Source: Gottschalkiaceae bacterium SANA (GTDB taxonomy: Bacteria; Bacillota; Clostridia; Tissierellales; GPF-1). Taken from it: 64,000 nucleotides of DNA. Shown here in pieces: positions 42,246-51,374 of this stretch. Every line of letters begins with the position of its first letter. Position 1 is the first letter of the stretch. The notes below the pieces were generated by a model. The model searched no databases and had not been told where the DNA came from. It worked only from the letters and a program-made list of their open reading frames with translations. Position numbers and translations under genes: made by a program. The stretch covers positions 62,001-126,000 of the forward strand of contig AP028876.1 in the NCBI GenBank assembly GCA_036323355.1, read 5' to 3'.

Positions 42246-43115
42246 ATGAGAAAGAAGAATAAATGGATTTCGATATTCTTGTTACCAGGTGTCAGCATCT
42301 TTATTTTTGTTTTTATGCTGTCGATACTGATGCTTGTGGGAACATCGTTTGCGAATTGGACAATTGGGTCAAAGATAACTTTTGCGGGATTCAGTAATTA
42401 TAGTACTCTATTTACAGAAGATCCGGCATTTATAAAAAGCATGATGAATACGGGGATTTGGATTGCACTGCAGGCTACTATACATATTGCCATCGGTGTT
42501 TTGCTGGCCTTGCTCTTGGCGAAACAGAAATGGTATACATCTTTTGTGCGGACCGCTTTTTTTATTCCGAACATTATTTCAAGTGCAGCTCTTGGCATGT
42601 TGTTTTTGAGTATTTTGAATCCGCAATTCGGATTGGTGAACAACGTGATGACAAAGCTCCTGGGAGAGCCCTTTGTTCAAAATTGGTTTATGGATCCGAA
42701 GACATCATTCTTTTCCGTCACCATGACCTGGCTTCCGTATGCGGGTCTTGTTACGATTTTGGTGATGGCGGAGATGGCGTCAATTCCAAAAGAGGTGTAT
42801 GAGGCTGCATCGATTGATGGGGCAACGTCGATGCAAACTGATTTGTTTGTCGTGTTGCCGATGATGAAAAACATAATTGGAACGGCAACCATTCTTGCTG
42901 CAACCAGCATGTTGCAAAAATTGGACATTATTATGATGACAACGGGCGGCGGACCGGGTGTGCGCACGATGAATATGCCCATGTACTTATACAGAACTGC
43001 ATTGACAGACAACAATTATGGACTTGCGAATGCGCAGGGTGTGATTTTGATTTTTCTCGGATTGCTGACATTGATCACGATTCGGAAAATATTCAAGATG
43101 GATCAGGAGGATTAG
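42246..43115 (+). CDS. Sugar ABC transporter permease (MalF type)
   Basis: 289 residues from ATG 42246 (GGAGG 5 bases before). Six hydrophobic segments and the ATPase-contact loop EVYEAASIDGATSMQTDLFVVLPMM in the fourth cytosolic position mark an integral membrane subunit of the carbohydrate uptake type 1 family. GGGPGVRTMNMPMYLYRTA is also typical. It pairs with the next gene. No ATPase gene lies in this operon; a shared MsmX/MsmK-like ATPase elsewhere is likely. Confidence 0.92.
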   Translation: MRKKNKWISIFLLPGVSIFIFVFMLSILMLVGTSFANWTIGSKITFAGFSNYSTLFTEDPAFIKSMMNTGIWIALQATIHIAIGVLLALLLAKQKWYTSFVRTAFFIPNIISSAALGMLFLSILNPQFGLVNNVMTKLLGEPFVQNWFMDPKTSFFSVTMTWLPYAGLVTILVMAEMASIPKEVYEAASIDGATSMQTDLFVVLPMMKNIIGTATILAATSMLQKLDIIMMTTGGGPGVRTMNMPMYLYRTALTDNNYGLANAQGVILIFLGLLTLITIRKIFKMDQED

Positions 43116-43122
43116 GAGGCGC

Positions 43123-43953
43123 ATGAAAATGATCAATGGAGTAAAAAAAGTAGCAACATTTCTATTTATTTTTATTATTGTGGCTATCTCAGTCGTGCCC
43201 TTTTTATGGGTTTTAATGGCTTCCTTTAAAGGGAATGGGGATATTATGTCTTCAGTAGCCGGATTTCCCAACGGACTGCGATTCAGCAATTATCAAACGG
43301 CATTTAAGTTGGCGCCTTTAGTGACCTTCTATAAAAACAGTGTGATTGTTTCCTTGCTGTCGACAGCGCTGAATTTGATCGTGTTTTCTATGGCGGCTTA
43401 TGTGGTGGTACGCTGCAGGTTTCGCTTTAAAAAGCCGATAATCATTGCCTTCTCCTTGGCTTTGATTATTCCAGGGGCAGCGCTGTTGCAGCCCTTGTAT
43501 AATACACTGACGCGAACCCATTTGTACGACACTTTGACGGGTTTGATTATTGTCTATGCGGGATTGGGGATGCCAACGACCTTCTATATTATGATGAGCT
43601 ATTTTAAGACAATTCCCTACACCTTGGAAGAAGCGGCGTATATTGACGGGGCGGGATTCTTTCGGACATTTGTTCAAATTATTCTTCCCCTGGCAAGACC
43701 TGCCTTTGCAACAGCGGGTGTGTTGCAATTTTTGTTTTGCTGGAATGAATTCCAGTTCGCTCTCACGTTAACCGGCGATAAAATGAACCGAACACTGCCG
43801 ATTGCATTGTATTATTTTAAGAGTTCATTTGCCAGTGATTATGGCGCGATGTTTGCAGCAACGGTTTTGGTGACGATTCCATCGATTATCATTTACATGT
43901 TGATGCAGAAGCAGATTATTTCTGGCTTGGTTTCTGGTTCGGTGAAGGGGTAA
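43123..43953 (+). CDS. Sugar ABC transporter permease (MalG type)
   Basis: 276 residues, six hydrophobic segments, and the EAA loop TLEEAAYIDGAGFFRTFVQIILPLARPA. FCWNEFQFALTLTGD and the C-terminal LMQKQIISGLVSGSVKG are hallmarks of MalG-like subunits. Seven bases after its partner with AGGAGG before the start and three bases before the GH65 gene. Confidence 0.93.
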   Translation: MKMINGVKKVATFLFIFIIVAISVVPFLWVLMASFKGNGDIMSSVAGFPNGLRFSNYQTAFKLAPLVTFYKNSVIVSLLSTALNLIVFSMAAYVVVRCRFRFKKPIIIAFSLALIIPGAALLQPLYNTLTRTHLYDTLTGLIIVYAGLGMPTTFYIMMSYFKTIPYTLEEAAYIDGAGFFRTFVQIILPLARPAFATAGVLQFLFCWNEFQFALTLTGDKMNRTLPIALYYFKSSFASDYGAMFAATVLVTIPSIIIYMLMQKQIISGLVSGSVKG

Positions 43954-43956
43954 GAC

Positions 43957-46143
43957 ATGAATAATAATTTTTTAATGCATTGGGATCAGTTCAATCCAAG
44001 TGAAAACAAGCATATAGAGGGAGCCTTTTGCCAAGGGAATGGTTATTTGTCAGTTCGGGCAAGCTTTGAAGAGGGGGTTCAACAGGAAAATCAAGGAGAT
44101 GTCTATACCCGAACCTTTTCGAGCGTGACTACGGAAAAGCAGAGGCACCCAATTACCAAATGGGGGACCTTTATTCCCACAGTGATGGGGAAGCATCCTT
44201 TGCTGAATGAAGTGATCATCAATTTGCCGTACTTTTTGGATTTTCGAATTTGGATCGACAACGAGTTTGTATTTATGAACGAGGAGTCGGTTGAGGAGTT
44301 TTCGTTTGTTCTCAACATGGAAGATGGCAGTTTAAGCCGATCGTTTGTTTTTCGGACAAGGACCGGGAAATGTGTGAGGGTATTGTATGAGCGATTTCCA
44401 AGCCGGTACTGTCAGCATCTTTTTGTACAGAAAATGGAGTTTGAGGCGCTGGATCAAGCAGTGGAGATTAACGTTGAGTCTGGAATTGATACACAAGTGA
44501 CTACGAATGGGTTCAATCATTTCGTTAAGATGGAAAAATGGGCAGAGAAAGCGTGTATACGGATTTCCGGGGATACGGATATGAACCAACGCGTTCACAT
44601 GCAAAGTTCCTTGACCTGCGATGGTACTTCGATCCTGCCTAGCGATGATGAATTTGATTATGACACCAAATTATTGCCACAAGAAAAAATGGTGTTTGAA
44701 AAACGTAGTTTGATCTGGACGGACCATGACTGCGATTCTTTCGATGTGGTAAGAGAGGGTCAAAAATCCTATGAAATGCTTGTCCTTGAAAATAGAAAAG
44801 CATGGGCGGTCTTATGGGAAAGATCGGATATTCAAATCGAGGGAAATGACCGCGATCAGCTGGGGGTTCGATTCTCGATCTATCATCTTCTGCGCAGCAA
44901 AGAAGAGCTGGAAACTCGGACATCCATATGTGCGAAAGGCTTTGCAGGTGAGGCATACTATGGTCGATATTTTTGGGACAGTGAAATCTTCATGCTGCCT
45001 TTTTATCTCTATACCAATCCGATTATTGCGAGAAATCTCTTGCTTTATCGGTATCAAACCTTGGATGGTGCCCGGGAGAATGCAAGGCGTTACAATTGCC
45101 GGGGAGCGAGATTCCCTTGGCAGTCAGCAACAACGGGAAGCGAGCAATGCTCACTGTGGGAGTATGCGGATAATGAGGTGCATATCACAGCGGATATTGT
45201 ATATGGAATTTGGCATTACTATTTGGCTACAGGAGATTTTAAATTTATTGAGCAAGCAGGAGCGGAAATCATAATTGAAACGGCCCGATTCTGGGTGGAC
45301 CGTTTGGACTGTGATGAAGCCGGGGTTTATCATTTATGGAATGTTATGGGACCGGATGAGTATACGGCCTTTAACGCAGACAATACCTTTACTAATCGAA
45401 TGGTACAATTTAATCTGCAAAAGGCGTGTGACGTCATTGGACTGATGCAAGAGAAAAACCGTGAAGGGTGGGAAGGACTGAAGAAAAAAATTGGATTTCT
45501 AGATCATGAGATTCAGATTTTTGAAGAATGTACCAAAGGTATTCGCATTCCCGTAAATAAAGGATCTGTTTTTATTCCCCAGAGTGACAATTTTTCGCAA
45601 TATGCGTCCGTTGCCCTAGCCGATCTGTGGGAAGATCGAAGTGTGCCTTTTGGCTTTTATATGACCCATGAAAAGTTGTACCGGTCACAGGTGCTGAAAC
45701 AAGCTGATGCACTATCCCTTGCTATGTTGTTCCGGTCGGAATTTACTGTCGAACAGATGGAAAATACCTATGAGATTTTTGAACCGATTACGACCCATGA
45801 CTCCTCTCTCTCTCCAATTAATCATGCCATTATAGCGGGGTGGATCGGGAAGACGGATCATGTGCAAAAGTTTTTCGATTATGCGCTTTCCCTGGATTTT
45901 GATATTCAGCGGAAGGGTTCCAAAGATGGGATTCATATTGCCAATTGCGGATGCATCTATCAATTTATATTGCAAACCGTAGCAGGGATAGAAACGGCTA
46001 TTCAAAATGATCGAGAAAGTCCGAAATCAGCGTCATTCTTTCTGCCTGACGGATGGAAGCGTGTGTCATTTTCCATGATGTGGCGACAGAAGCATTATTA
46101 TGTAAGGGTTGACCAGAATGGAGTCAAAATTCAGGAGGTGTAG
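43957..46143 (+). CDS. GH65 family alpha-disaccharide phosphorylase
   Basis: 728 residues. N-terminal beta-sandwich (about 1-260: GAFCQGNGYLSVRASFEEG), then an (alpha/alpha)6 barrel with the acid Glu468 in WNVMGPDEYTAFNADN, ARFPWQSATTGSEQ, and the phosphate-binding HDSSLSPINHAIIAG. Family members split maltose, trehalose, kojibiose, nigerose or glucosyl-rhamnose with phosphate, giving beta-glucose-1-phosphate. The next gene, beta-phosphoglucomutase, uses that product. The preceding importer supplies the sugar. Which disaccharide is used cannot be read from these motifs. Confidence 0.92.
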   Translation: MNNNFLMHWDQFNPSENKHIEGAFCQGNGYLSVRASFEEGVQQENQGDVYTRTFSSVTTEKQRHPITKWGTFIPTVMGKHPLLNEVIINLPYFLDFRIWIDNEFVFMNEESVEEFSFVLNMEDGSLSRSFVFRTRTGKCVRVLYERFPSRYCQHLFVQKMEFEALDQAVEINVESGIDTQVTTNGFNHFVKMEKWAEKACIRISGDTDMNQRVHMQSSLTCDGTSILPSDDEFDYDTKLLPQEKMVFEKRSLIWTDHDCDSFDVVREGQKSYEMLVLENRKAWAVLWERSDIQIEGNDRDQLGVRFSIYHLLRSKEELETRTSICAKGFAGEAYYGRYFWDSEIFMLPFYLYTNPIIARNLLLYRYQTLDGARENARRYNCRGARFPWQSATTGSEQCSLWEYADNEVHITADIVYGIWHYYLATGDFKFIEQAGAEIIIETARFWVDRLDCDEAGVYHLWNVMGPDEYTAFNADNTFTNRMVQFNLQKACDVIGLMQEKNREGWEGLKKKIGFLDHEIQIFEECTKGIRIPVNKGSVFIPQSDNFSQYASVALADLWEDRSVPFGFYMTHEKLYRSQVLKQADALSLAMLFRSEFTVEQMENTYEIFEPITTHDSSLSPINHAIIAGWIGKTDHVQKFFDYALSLDFDIQRKGSKDGIHIANCGCIYQFILQTVAGIETAIQNDRESPKSASFFLPDGWKRVSFSMMWRQKHYYVRVDQNGVKIQEV

Positions 46144-46144
46144 G

Positions 46145-46783
46145 ATGAAAGCGTATCAAGTAGTCATATTTGACTTGGATGGCGTTATCGTGGATACAGC
46201 AAAGTATCACTATCGGGCATGGAAACAGTTGGCATATCGTTTGGGTTTTGAATTTACAGAAGAAGATAATGAGCGGCTGAAAGGAGTCTCTCGTATGGAT
46301 TCCCTAGAGATTTTATTAGAAATTGGGAATCAACAGGAGTTGTTTACGGAGAGTGAGAAGGAGGAGATGGCAGCAGAAAAGAATGGTCGTTACGTGGAAT
46401 CACTTGAGAGTTTGTCTCCTTCGGATATTTTGCCTGGTGTGTTGGACACCATAGTATGTTTGAAAGATAAGGGAAGTCGTATTGCGCTGGGTTCGGCCAG
46501 TAAGAATGCGGTGCGAATTTTGACGCAACTGGATATTTTACATCTCTTCGATGAGATTGTAGATGGAAATTGCGTAGAGAAAGCAAAACCGGATCCAGAA
46601 GTTTTTTTGATCGCGGCAGAAAAAACAGGTGTGAGACCAGAAAACTGTCTGGTTTTTGAGGATGCCTATGCGGGGATTGAAGCAGCCAAGCGTGCGGGCA
46701 TGGACGTGATCGGGATTGGTACGAGGCGAGTTCTTGCGAATGCGCCACGGGTAGTTTCGGATCTTCGGGAGCTGGAGGTCTAA
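46145..46783 (+). CDS. pgmB: Beta-phosphoglucomutase
   Basis: 212 residues from ATG 46145, right after the GH65 stop. HAD fold with VIFDLDGVIVDTAKYH (nucleophile Asp and acid Asp), the KGVSRMDSLEILLE cap, GSASKN with the Thr/Ser motif, the Lys in CVEKAKPDPEVF and VFEDAYAGIEAAKRAG. It turns beta-glucose-1-phosphate into glucose-6-phosphate, finishing phosphorolysis by the GH65 enzyme. Confidence 0.95.
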   Translation: MKAYQVVIFDLDGVIVDTAKYHYRAWKQLAYRLGFEFTEEDNERLKGVSRMDSLEILLEIGNQQELFTESEKEEMAAEKNGRYVESLESLSPSDILPGVLDTIVCLKDKGSRIALGSASKNAVRILTQLDILHLFDEIVDGNCVEKAKPDPEVFLIAAEKTGVRPENCLVFEDAYAGIEAAKRAGMDVIGIGTRRVLANAPRVVSDLRELEV

Positions 46784-46789
46784 AGAAAT

Positions 46790-46818
46790 TTGACAATTTA
46801 GATTTATCAAGATACAAT
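46790..46818 (+). promoter_or_regulatory. Strong promoter of the 6S-like RNA
   Basis: TTGACA at 46790-46795 and TACAAT at 46813-46818, spacer 17 bases; predicted start 46825, the first base of the closing stem. Confidence 0.8.
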
Positions 46819-46824
46819 GATTTT

Positions 46825-47008
46825 GAACAAGGAGGATTTTATGGTTCGAGGTTTCATTCAGTAAAGAAAATTTGGAATGGTTTGAAAGGCCTATTTTGTG
46901 GTGCCTGTAAACCGGCCAGTTACTGATGAAATCTACTATCCGCGTCCCTTTCGGGGACTCCACCTTGTATAAGTTGCAATTGTGGATCGCAGAGTTTCTG
47001 CGATCCTT
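46825..47008 (+). ncRNA. ssrS: 6S RNA candidate
   Basis: An untranslated RNA of about 150-185 nt. Its 5' end ACAAGG.GGA (46827-46836) pairs with TCC.CCTTGT (46959-46968). A central asymmetrical bubble follows, whose 3' strand carries the hairpin GTCCC/GGGAC (46944-46958). Then come a 13-bp bulged stem (TTTCAT, CAGTAA against TTACTG, ATGAAA), GGTTT/AAACC and AGGC/GCCT to the tip. Closing stem, large bubble and long broken arm are the plan of 6S RNA, which binds the sigma-A polymerase by imitating an open promoter. No known sequence consensus could be checked, so the name rests on the shape, promoter and terminator. Confidence 0.6.
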
Positions 47009-47013
47009 TTTTT
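46984..47013 (+). terminator. Terminator of the 6S-like RNA
   Basis: GGATCGCAG / CTGCGATCC perfect 9-bp stem with a five-base loop and seven T. Confidence 0.9.
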
Positions 47014-47062
47014 ATACTTGAATCCAGAATTTCATCAGAATTGGCGATGAAAGGAGACAGAA

Positions 47063-49009
47063 ATGATAGAAACAGGAAAAGACACCCTAGATTTTGAAAT
47101 GATTCGCGAGCGCTTGATGGCTTGTGCCAACAGCTCTTTGGGGAAAAAGAAAATCGAAAACTTGCAACCGTCAGATCGATTAGATGTTGTCTTACAACGT
47201 CAGCGATTAACAACGGAAGCGAAAGCAATCTTAAACGTACAGGGCTCGGTGCCCCTTTACGGGATCTCAGGCGTTGATCAGGATTTAAATCGCGCCGAGA
47301 AAGAGTATGTTTTGCAGCCTAAGGAATTAATTGCCATTGCAGATTTTATGCGCGGATGTCGATCCATGAAAAAATTTATGGTTGACCAATACCATCTAGC
47401 GCCAGAGCTGGCCAGTTATGCCATGAATCTGGAAGAAATGGCAGAATTAGAAGAAGAAATTCATCAAACGGTGGGGCCACAAGGGGTGCATCCTCGTGCA
47501 AGCAAGGAATTATGGAGATTGAATCGATCCAAGGACCAGTTGGAAAAGAATATCAAGATGCGGATTAATTCCTTTTTAAAGCGACCAGAAATGTCCAAGC
47601 TCTTGCAGGATCAATTTGTTAGTCGCAGACGGGGCCGGTTTGTTGTGCCTGTCAAGGCCATGAACAAGTCGAAATTTCCGGGAACGGTTGTGGATCAGAG
47701 TGCGACGGGGTCGACCCTCTTTATGGAACCGACTGTCATGGGCAAACTCACGGAAGAACTCTATAGCATTGAGCGCGGAATCGAAGCGGAAGTCTATCAG
47801 ATCCTTTCGACCTTAACGGGATTGGTCATGCTGGAAGAACGGGCAATTCGACAAAATATCGAAGTGATGACAGAATATGATTTTGCCTTTGCTAAAGCCA
47901 AGCTGAGCTTTGAGATGGATGGCAGACAACCAAAACTCCACCAAGGAGAGCGGATGGTCATTCACGCTGGGCGTCACCCCATGATTGAAGATGCCGTGCC
48001 CCTTCACTTTGAATTGGGCGAAAAAGCGAGAACATTAGTGATTACAGGACCAAATACCGGTGGCAAGACCGTTGTTTTAAAGACCTTGGGATTGTTTGTT
48101 TTAATGGCTCAGGCGGGCCTTCATCTACCAGTGGGTCAAGGAACAGAATTGCCGATTTTTAAGGAGATTTTGGTGGATGTGGGGGATCAACAGGATTTAA
48201 CACAATCACTGAGTACCTTTTCTGGACATATGACCAACCTGGTTCGCATCGTCAATCGATCGAACCCCGGTGTGCTTGTCCTGCTCGACGAAATTGGAAC
48301 CGGAACGGATCCGCGTGAGGGTGCAGCTTTGGGCATGGCAATCTTAGAGGATTTGTATAAGCAAGGGGCTTTAACCGTGGTGACAACCCACTATGGGGTG
48401 TTGAAAGATTTTGGAGAACAAATGCCGGGTTTTGAAAATGCGCGGATGAAGTTTAATCCTGAGACCTTGGAACCGCTGTATCAATTGGAAATGGGGGCTT
48501 CTGGCGATAGCAATGCCTTTTGGATTTCTCAGGAATTGGGATTGAAACCACGGGTCTTGGCTCGTGCCAAGGAAATGGCTGAGCATAAGCAGCACGAATC
48601 CAAGGATTTAAACCTTAAAGAGGTGGAATTTAAGAAACGAAAAGAGCGTGCAGCGAAAGAGAAGAAAAATTATGAGTCATTAACCCAAGGGGATTTGGTT
48701 CGTTGCTTGGACACTGATGAAAAGGCAATTGTGTATATGGAAAATGAAAAACAAGGAACAGTGACAGTGGTGAAAGATTTTAAGGAGCGAGTCTTGCCCA
48801 GACGGCGCGTGAAGCGGCTTGCAAAGGCTGAAGATCTTTACCCACCAGATTATGATATGAGTCAGTTATTTGTTTCATTTGCCAAGCGGAAGTTGGAGAA
48901 GGATATATCCAAAGGCCGATTCAAGAATCAGGAGGAGTTGAACGAACGTTTTTCTGATTTGCCTGATCTGGCGCGAGCCTATCAGAAGGCAAAAAGCAAG
49001 GCAAAATAA
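47063..49009 (+). CDS. MutS2-like ATPase lacking the Smr domain
   Basis: 648 residues; ordinary MutS2 is about 780. Core and clamp-like regions (about 1-310) contain FLKRPEMSKLLQDQ and GRFVVPVKAMNKSKFPG.VVDQSATG; the ATPase (about 320-520) has GPNTGGKTVVLKT (Walker A), LVLLDEIGTGTDPREGAAL (Walker B) and VTTHYGVLKDF. It is the MutS2 branch, active in ribosome rescue and recombination control, but it ends with a basic KOW-like and helical tail and lacks the nuclease Smr domain. No frameshift is visible at the end, so the short form looks natural. A full-length mutS2 may exist elsewhere. Confidence 0.85.
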   Translation: MIETGKDTLDFEMIRERLMACANSSLGKKKIENLQPSDRLDVVLQRQRLTTEAKAILNVQGSVPLYGISGVDQDLNRAEKEYVLQPKELIAIADFMRGCRSMKKFMVDQYHLAPELASYAMNLEEMAELEEEIHQTVGPQGVHPRASKELWRLNRSKDQLEKNIKMRINSFLKRPEMSKLLQDQFVSRRRGRFVVPVKAMNKSKFPGTVVDQSATGSTLFMEPTVMGKLTEELYSIERGIEAEVYQILSTLTGLVMLEERAIRQNIEVMTEYDFAFAKAKLSFEMDGRQPKLHQGERMVIHAGRHPMIEDAVPLHFELGEKARTLVITGPNTGGKTVVLKTLGLFVLMAQAGLHLPVGQGTELPIFKEILVDVGDQQDLTQSLSTFSGHMTNLVRIVNRSNPGVLVLLDEIGTGTDPREGAALGMAILEDLYKQGALTVVTTHYGVLKDFGEQMPGFENARMKFNPETLEPLYQLEMGASGDSNAFWISQELGLKPRVLARAKEMAEHKQHESKDLNLKEVEFKKRKERAAKEKKNYESLTQGDLVRCLDTDEKAIVYMENEKQGTVTVVKDFKERVLPRRRVKRLAKAEDLYPPDYDMSQLFVSFAKRKLEKDISKGRFKNQEELNERFSDLPDLARAYQKAKSKAK

Positions 49010-49011
49010 TA

Positions 49012-49036
49012 GAGGGAAGCATGATGCTCCCCTCGT
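49012..49036. terminator. Hairpin between converging MutS2-like and MFS genes
   Basis: GAGGGAAGCAT / ATGCTCCCCTC stem with one internal mismatch; the T run is weak on the plus side and better (TATTATTTT) on the minus side. Confidence 0.6.
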
Positions 49037-49050
49037 ATCAATTGGGTAAA

Positions 49051-50286
49051 TTACTTGGTCATGTTGGATACCAACCAGCGGTTAATAATCAGAATAACAA
49101 GGCCTAAACCTAAGAAAAGTAGGGACAGACTGAATTGTTGAGCCAAGAAACCGAAGACCGGAGCCAAGACAATGAGCATCAAAGCGCGTAGCTGACTTTC
49201 TACAGAGAGAATGGTTGCGCGTTGTTTTTTTGGAATTAAATCGCCGGCTGCGGAAACAAAGAGCGGGCGCCGCATATCCTTCATGATAAAAAGCAAGAAG
49301 AAAGCAATCATAATAATGATCGGCTGTTGGATCCATACACCAAGAGCGATCAATCCTATGAGCAAACCAAATCCATCGAATAGACGGTTCATCCAGGCCA
49401 GAGGAGAAGATTGATTGGTTAACCGATACACATTACGCGATGCGAAAGCGCTAGCCAGATTCATAGCACCATATAAAACACCAAGGGTGACTTTGACCTG
49501 CATGGTTGCTTGGTCTTGTATAGAACCGACGAAGAGGATCAATAGCAAGGGCTGAACATAATCTTTAATGGTTCGAAAGAAGGCATCGTAGCTGGAAGAA
49601 CTCAAGAGGAGTCCTCGAAGTTGGCGGTTCTGTTTCAAGACAGAGAGGGAACCAAGACCCTCTTTGAAAACAAAGCCCATGGAAAGTGTCGTTTCACGTC
49701 GCTCATCCAGGTAATCGGGGTAGGATGCGATTAAAAGAAAATCCAATAGATAAGGAATCACACCGATAAGAAATAAACCACGTAGGCTTGGTAGGCTTAA
49801 AACAAAGATGATGGACAACAAGGCTGATATGGACGATCCCACAAGAGAGAATGATCGGGTGCGTCCATAGACATAAGTCTTTTGATCAAACCAGTTTTTC
49901 TTTTCTAGATAGCCGTAGATCATAGCCTTGTGGGTGCCGGAACGAAAGGCTTCCCCCAGACCAAAAAAGAACATGGCGATGGCAAAGATCAGAAAGCTTC
50001 CCCCGATAAAGAAAAAGACAAAGGATGCCATATAGAAGAGAAAACACATCATGAGTTCTTTTTTCTTTCCATAATGATCCGCGATGATTCCAGACGGAAT
50101 TTCAAAGAGATACATGATGGCTTCCCGCAGGGAATAAAGGAGTCCGATTTCGAATAGATTGAGATCGAATCCCAGCAGATAGACCACCAAATAAGGTTCG
50201 AAAAATTTCAGGTTTTTAAGAAAACCGTAGGCGCAGAATTTTTTAATTTGCTTGTCATTTTTAATAGCTTGTTGTGTGCTTGTCAT
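49051..50286 (-). CDS. MFS transporter
   Basis: 411 residues with about 11-12 hydrophobic segments. The loop between segments 2 and 3 holds the MFS motif SGIIADHYGKKKELMM, and GLGEAFRSGTHKAMIYGYLEKK is frequent in the DHA-like branch. Substrate unknown; often called drug or sugar-phosphate exporters without proof. Start follows GTAGGAGGCACAAC. Upstream on the minus strand TTGAAC and TATATA, 17 bases apart (about 50310-50338), make a promoter. Confidence 0.85.
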   Translation of the reverse strand: MTSTQQAIKNDKQIKKFCAYGFLKNLKFFEPYLVVYLLGFDLNLFEIGLLYSLREAIMYLFEIPSGIIADHYGKKKELMMCFLFYMASFVFFFIGGSFLIFAIAMFFFGLGEAFRSGTHKAMIYGYLEKKNWFDQKTYVYGRTRSFSLVGSSISALLSIIFVLSLPSLRGLFLIGVIPYLLDFLLIASYPDYLDERRETTLSMGFVFKEGLGSLSVLKQNRQLRGLLLSSSSYDAFFRTIKDYVQPLLLILFVGSIQDQATMQVKVTLGVLYGAMNLASAFASRNVYRLTNQSSPLAWMNRLFDGFGLLIGLIALGVWIQQPIIIMIAFFLLFIMKDMRRPLFVSAAGDLIPKKQRATILSVESQLRALMLIVLAPVFGFLAQQFSLSLLFLGLGLVILIINRWLVSNMTK

Positions 50287-50366
50287 GTTGTGCCTCCTAC
50301 TCTCTAGTATATAACTTTTTATGGAAAAAAGTTCAAGATAAAAATGGAAACTTTCATGAATTATGT

Positions 50367-50372
50367 TATAAT
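50367..50372 (+). promoter_or_regulatory. -10 element of the tRNA-Leu promoter
   Basis: TATAAT 15 bases before the tRNA; the upstream hexamer TGGAAA at 50345-50350 is 16 bases away. Confidence 0.5.
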
Positions 50373-50386
50373 AAGAATGTTCATTT

Positions 50387-50473
50387 GCAAGAGTGGCGGA
50401 ATTGGCAGACGCGCAAGATTCAGGTTCTTGTGATCGAGAGGTTGTGAGGGTTCGAGTCCCTTCTCTTGCACCA
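50387..50473 (+). tRNA. tRNA-Leu (anticodon CAG)
   Basis: 87 nt with encoded CCA. Acceptor GCAAGAG/CTCTTGC, D arm GCGGAATTGGCAGACGC, anticodon stem CAAGA/TCTTG with loop TTCAGGT, a long variable arm as in class II tRNAs, and T arm AGGGTTCGAGTCCCT. The loop gives anticodon CAG, reading CUG. Confidence 0.96.
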
Positions 50474-50477
50474 ATAA

Positions 50478-50520
50478 AAGATCCATGTGTGAAGAGTGAT
50501 CTCGCATATGGGTTTTTTTG
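50478..50520 (+). terminator. Terminator after tRNA-Leu
   Basis: ATCCATGTGTGA pairs imperfectly with TCGCATATGGGT, followed by seven T. Confidence 0.7.
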
Positions 50521-50573
50521 TGCAGTTTTTTCATAGTTGATTGGGGTAAAAGGAAGAATAAGGAGGAAAGGTC

Positions 50574-51374
50574 ATGAAATGTACAGTTGGAGTCTGTCAG
50601 ATGATGGTGGTTGATTCAGCAGAAGAAAACCTGAAGAAAGCGGAAGCGATGATTGCAGAAGCGGTGCAAAAGGGTGTGGATTTGGTTGTTTTACCAGAGA
50701 TGTTTATCTGCCCCTATGAGCATGAGGCTTTTAAGCGGGAAGCACAGCCGGAAGGCGGCAGAGTTTTTCAAAACCTTTCCCGAATATCGAGGGAATATAA
50801 TGTGTATTTGGTGGCTGGTTCTGTGCCAGAGTCAGATGGAGAAGAAATCTACAACACCTCCTATATCTTTGATCCCCATGGGCACTTGATCGGAAAGCAT
50901 CGAAAGATTCATCTCTTTGATATTGATGTGCCTGGGAAGATTCAGTTCTTTGAGTCAGATACTTTGGCAGCTGGAGAAAAAATAACGGTAGTCGATACGG
51001 TCTTTGGAAAGATTGGCATTGCCATCTGCTTTGATATTCGATTTTCTGAGTTATTTAGGGAAATGGCTGTTGCTGGAGCCCATGTGATTGTTGTGCCTGC
51101 TGCTTTTAACCAAACGACGGGACCGGCTCATTGGGAATTGACCTTTCGAATGCGCGCTGTGGATCAGCAATTATTTATGGTGGGTTGTGCGCCAGCATTG
51201 AATTCGAATGCGAATTATCATTCGTGGGGTCACTCACTCATTGTGAATCCGTGGGGTCAAGTGATGAGTGGATTGAAACGTCAAGAGGGTCTGATCATTG
51301 AAACCTTGCAATTACGTGAAGTTGGAGACATTCGCGGGCGTCTACCGATTATGAAGGAATACCTTCACCACTAA
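50574..51374 (+). CDS. Carbon-nitrogen hydrolase (omega-amidase-like)
   Basis: 266 residues. The nitrilase-fold triad is visible: Glu in VVLPEMFICPY (about 43), Lys in GKHRKIHLFDIDV (about 112) and Cys in GIAICFDIRFSELF (about 146); a second Glu lies in HWELTFRMRA. The GKIQFFESDTL and MVGCAPAL segments fit omega-amidase/Nit2-type enzymes that hydrolyse alpha-ketoglutaramate or related amides. Exact substrate unproved. Start follows AGGAGGAAAGG. The stop lies in the terminator hairpin. Confidence 0.88.
   Translation: MKCTVGVCQMMVVDSAEENLKKAEAMIAEAVQKGVDLVVLPEMFICPYEHEAFKREAQPEGGRVFQNLSRISREYNVYLVAGSVPESDGEEIYNTSYIFDPHGHLIGKHRKIHLFDIDVPGKIQFFESDTLAAGEKITVVDTVFGKIGIAICFDIRFSELFREMAVAGAHVIVVPAAFNQTTGPAHWELTFRMRAVDQQLFMVGCAPALNSNANYHSWGHSLIVNPWGQVMSGLKRQEGLIIETLQLREVGDIRGRLPIMKEYLHH

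Noticed and set aside
46841-46864. Seven-codon leader peptide MVRGFIQ with AAGGAGG before it
   Set aside because: The AAGGAGG belongs to the closing stem of the 6S-like RNA and no structural gene follows in the right position for attenuation.
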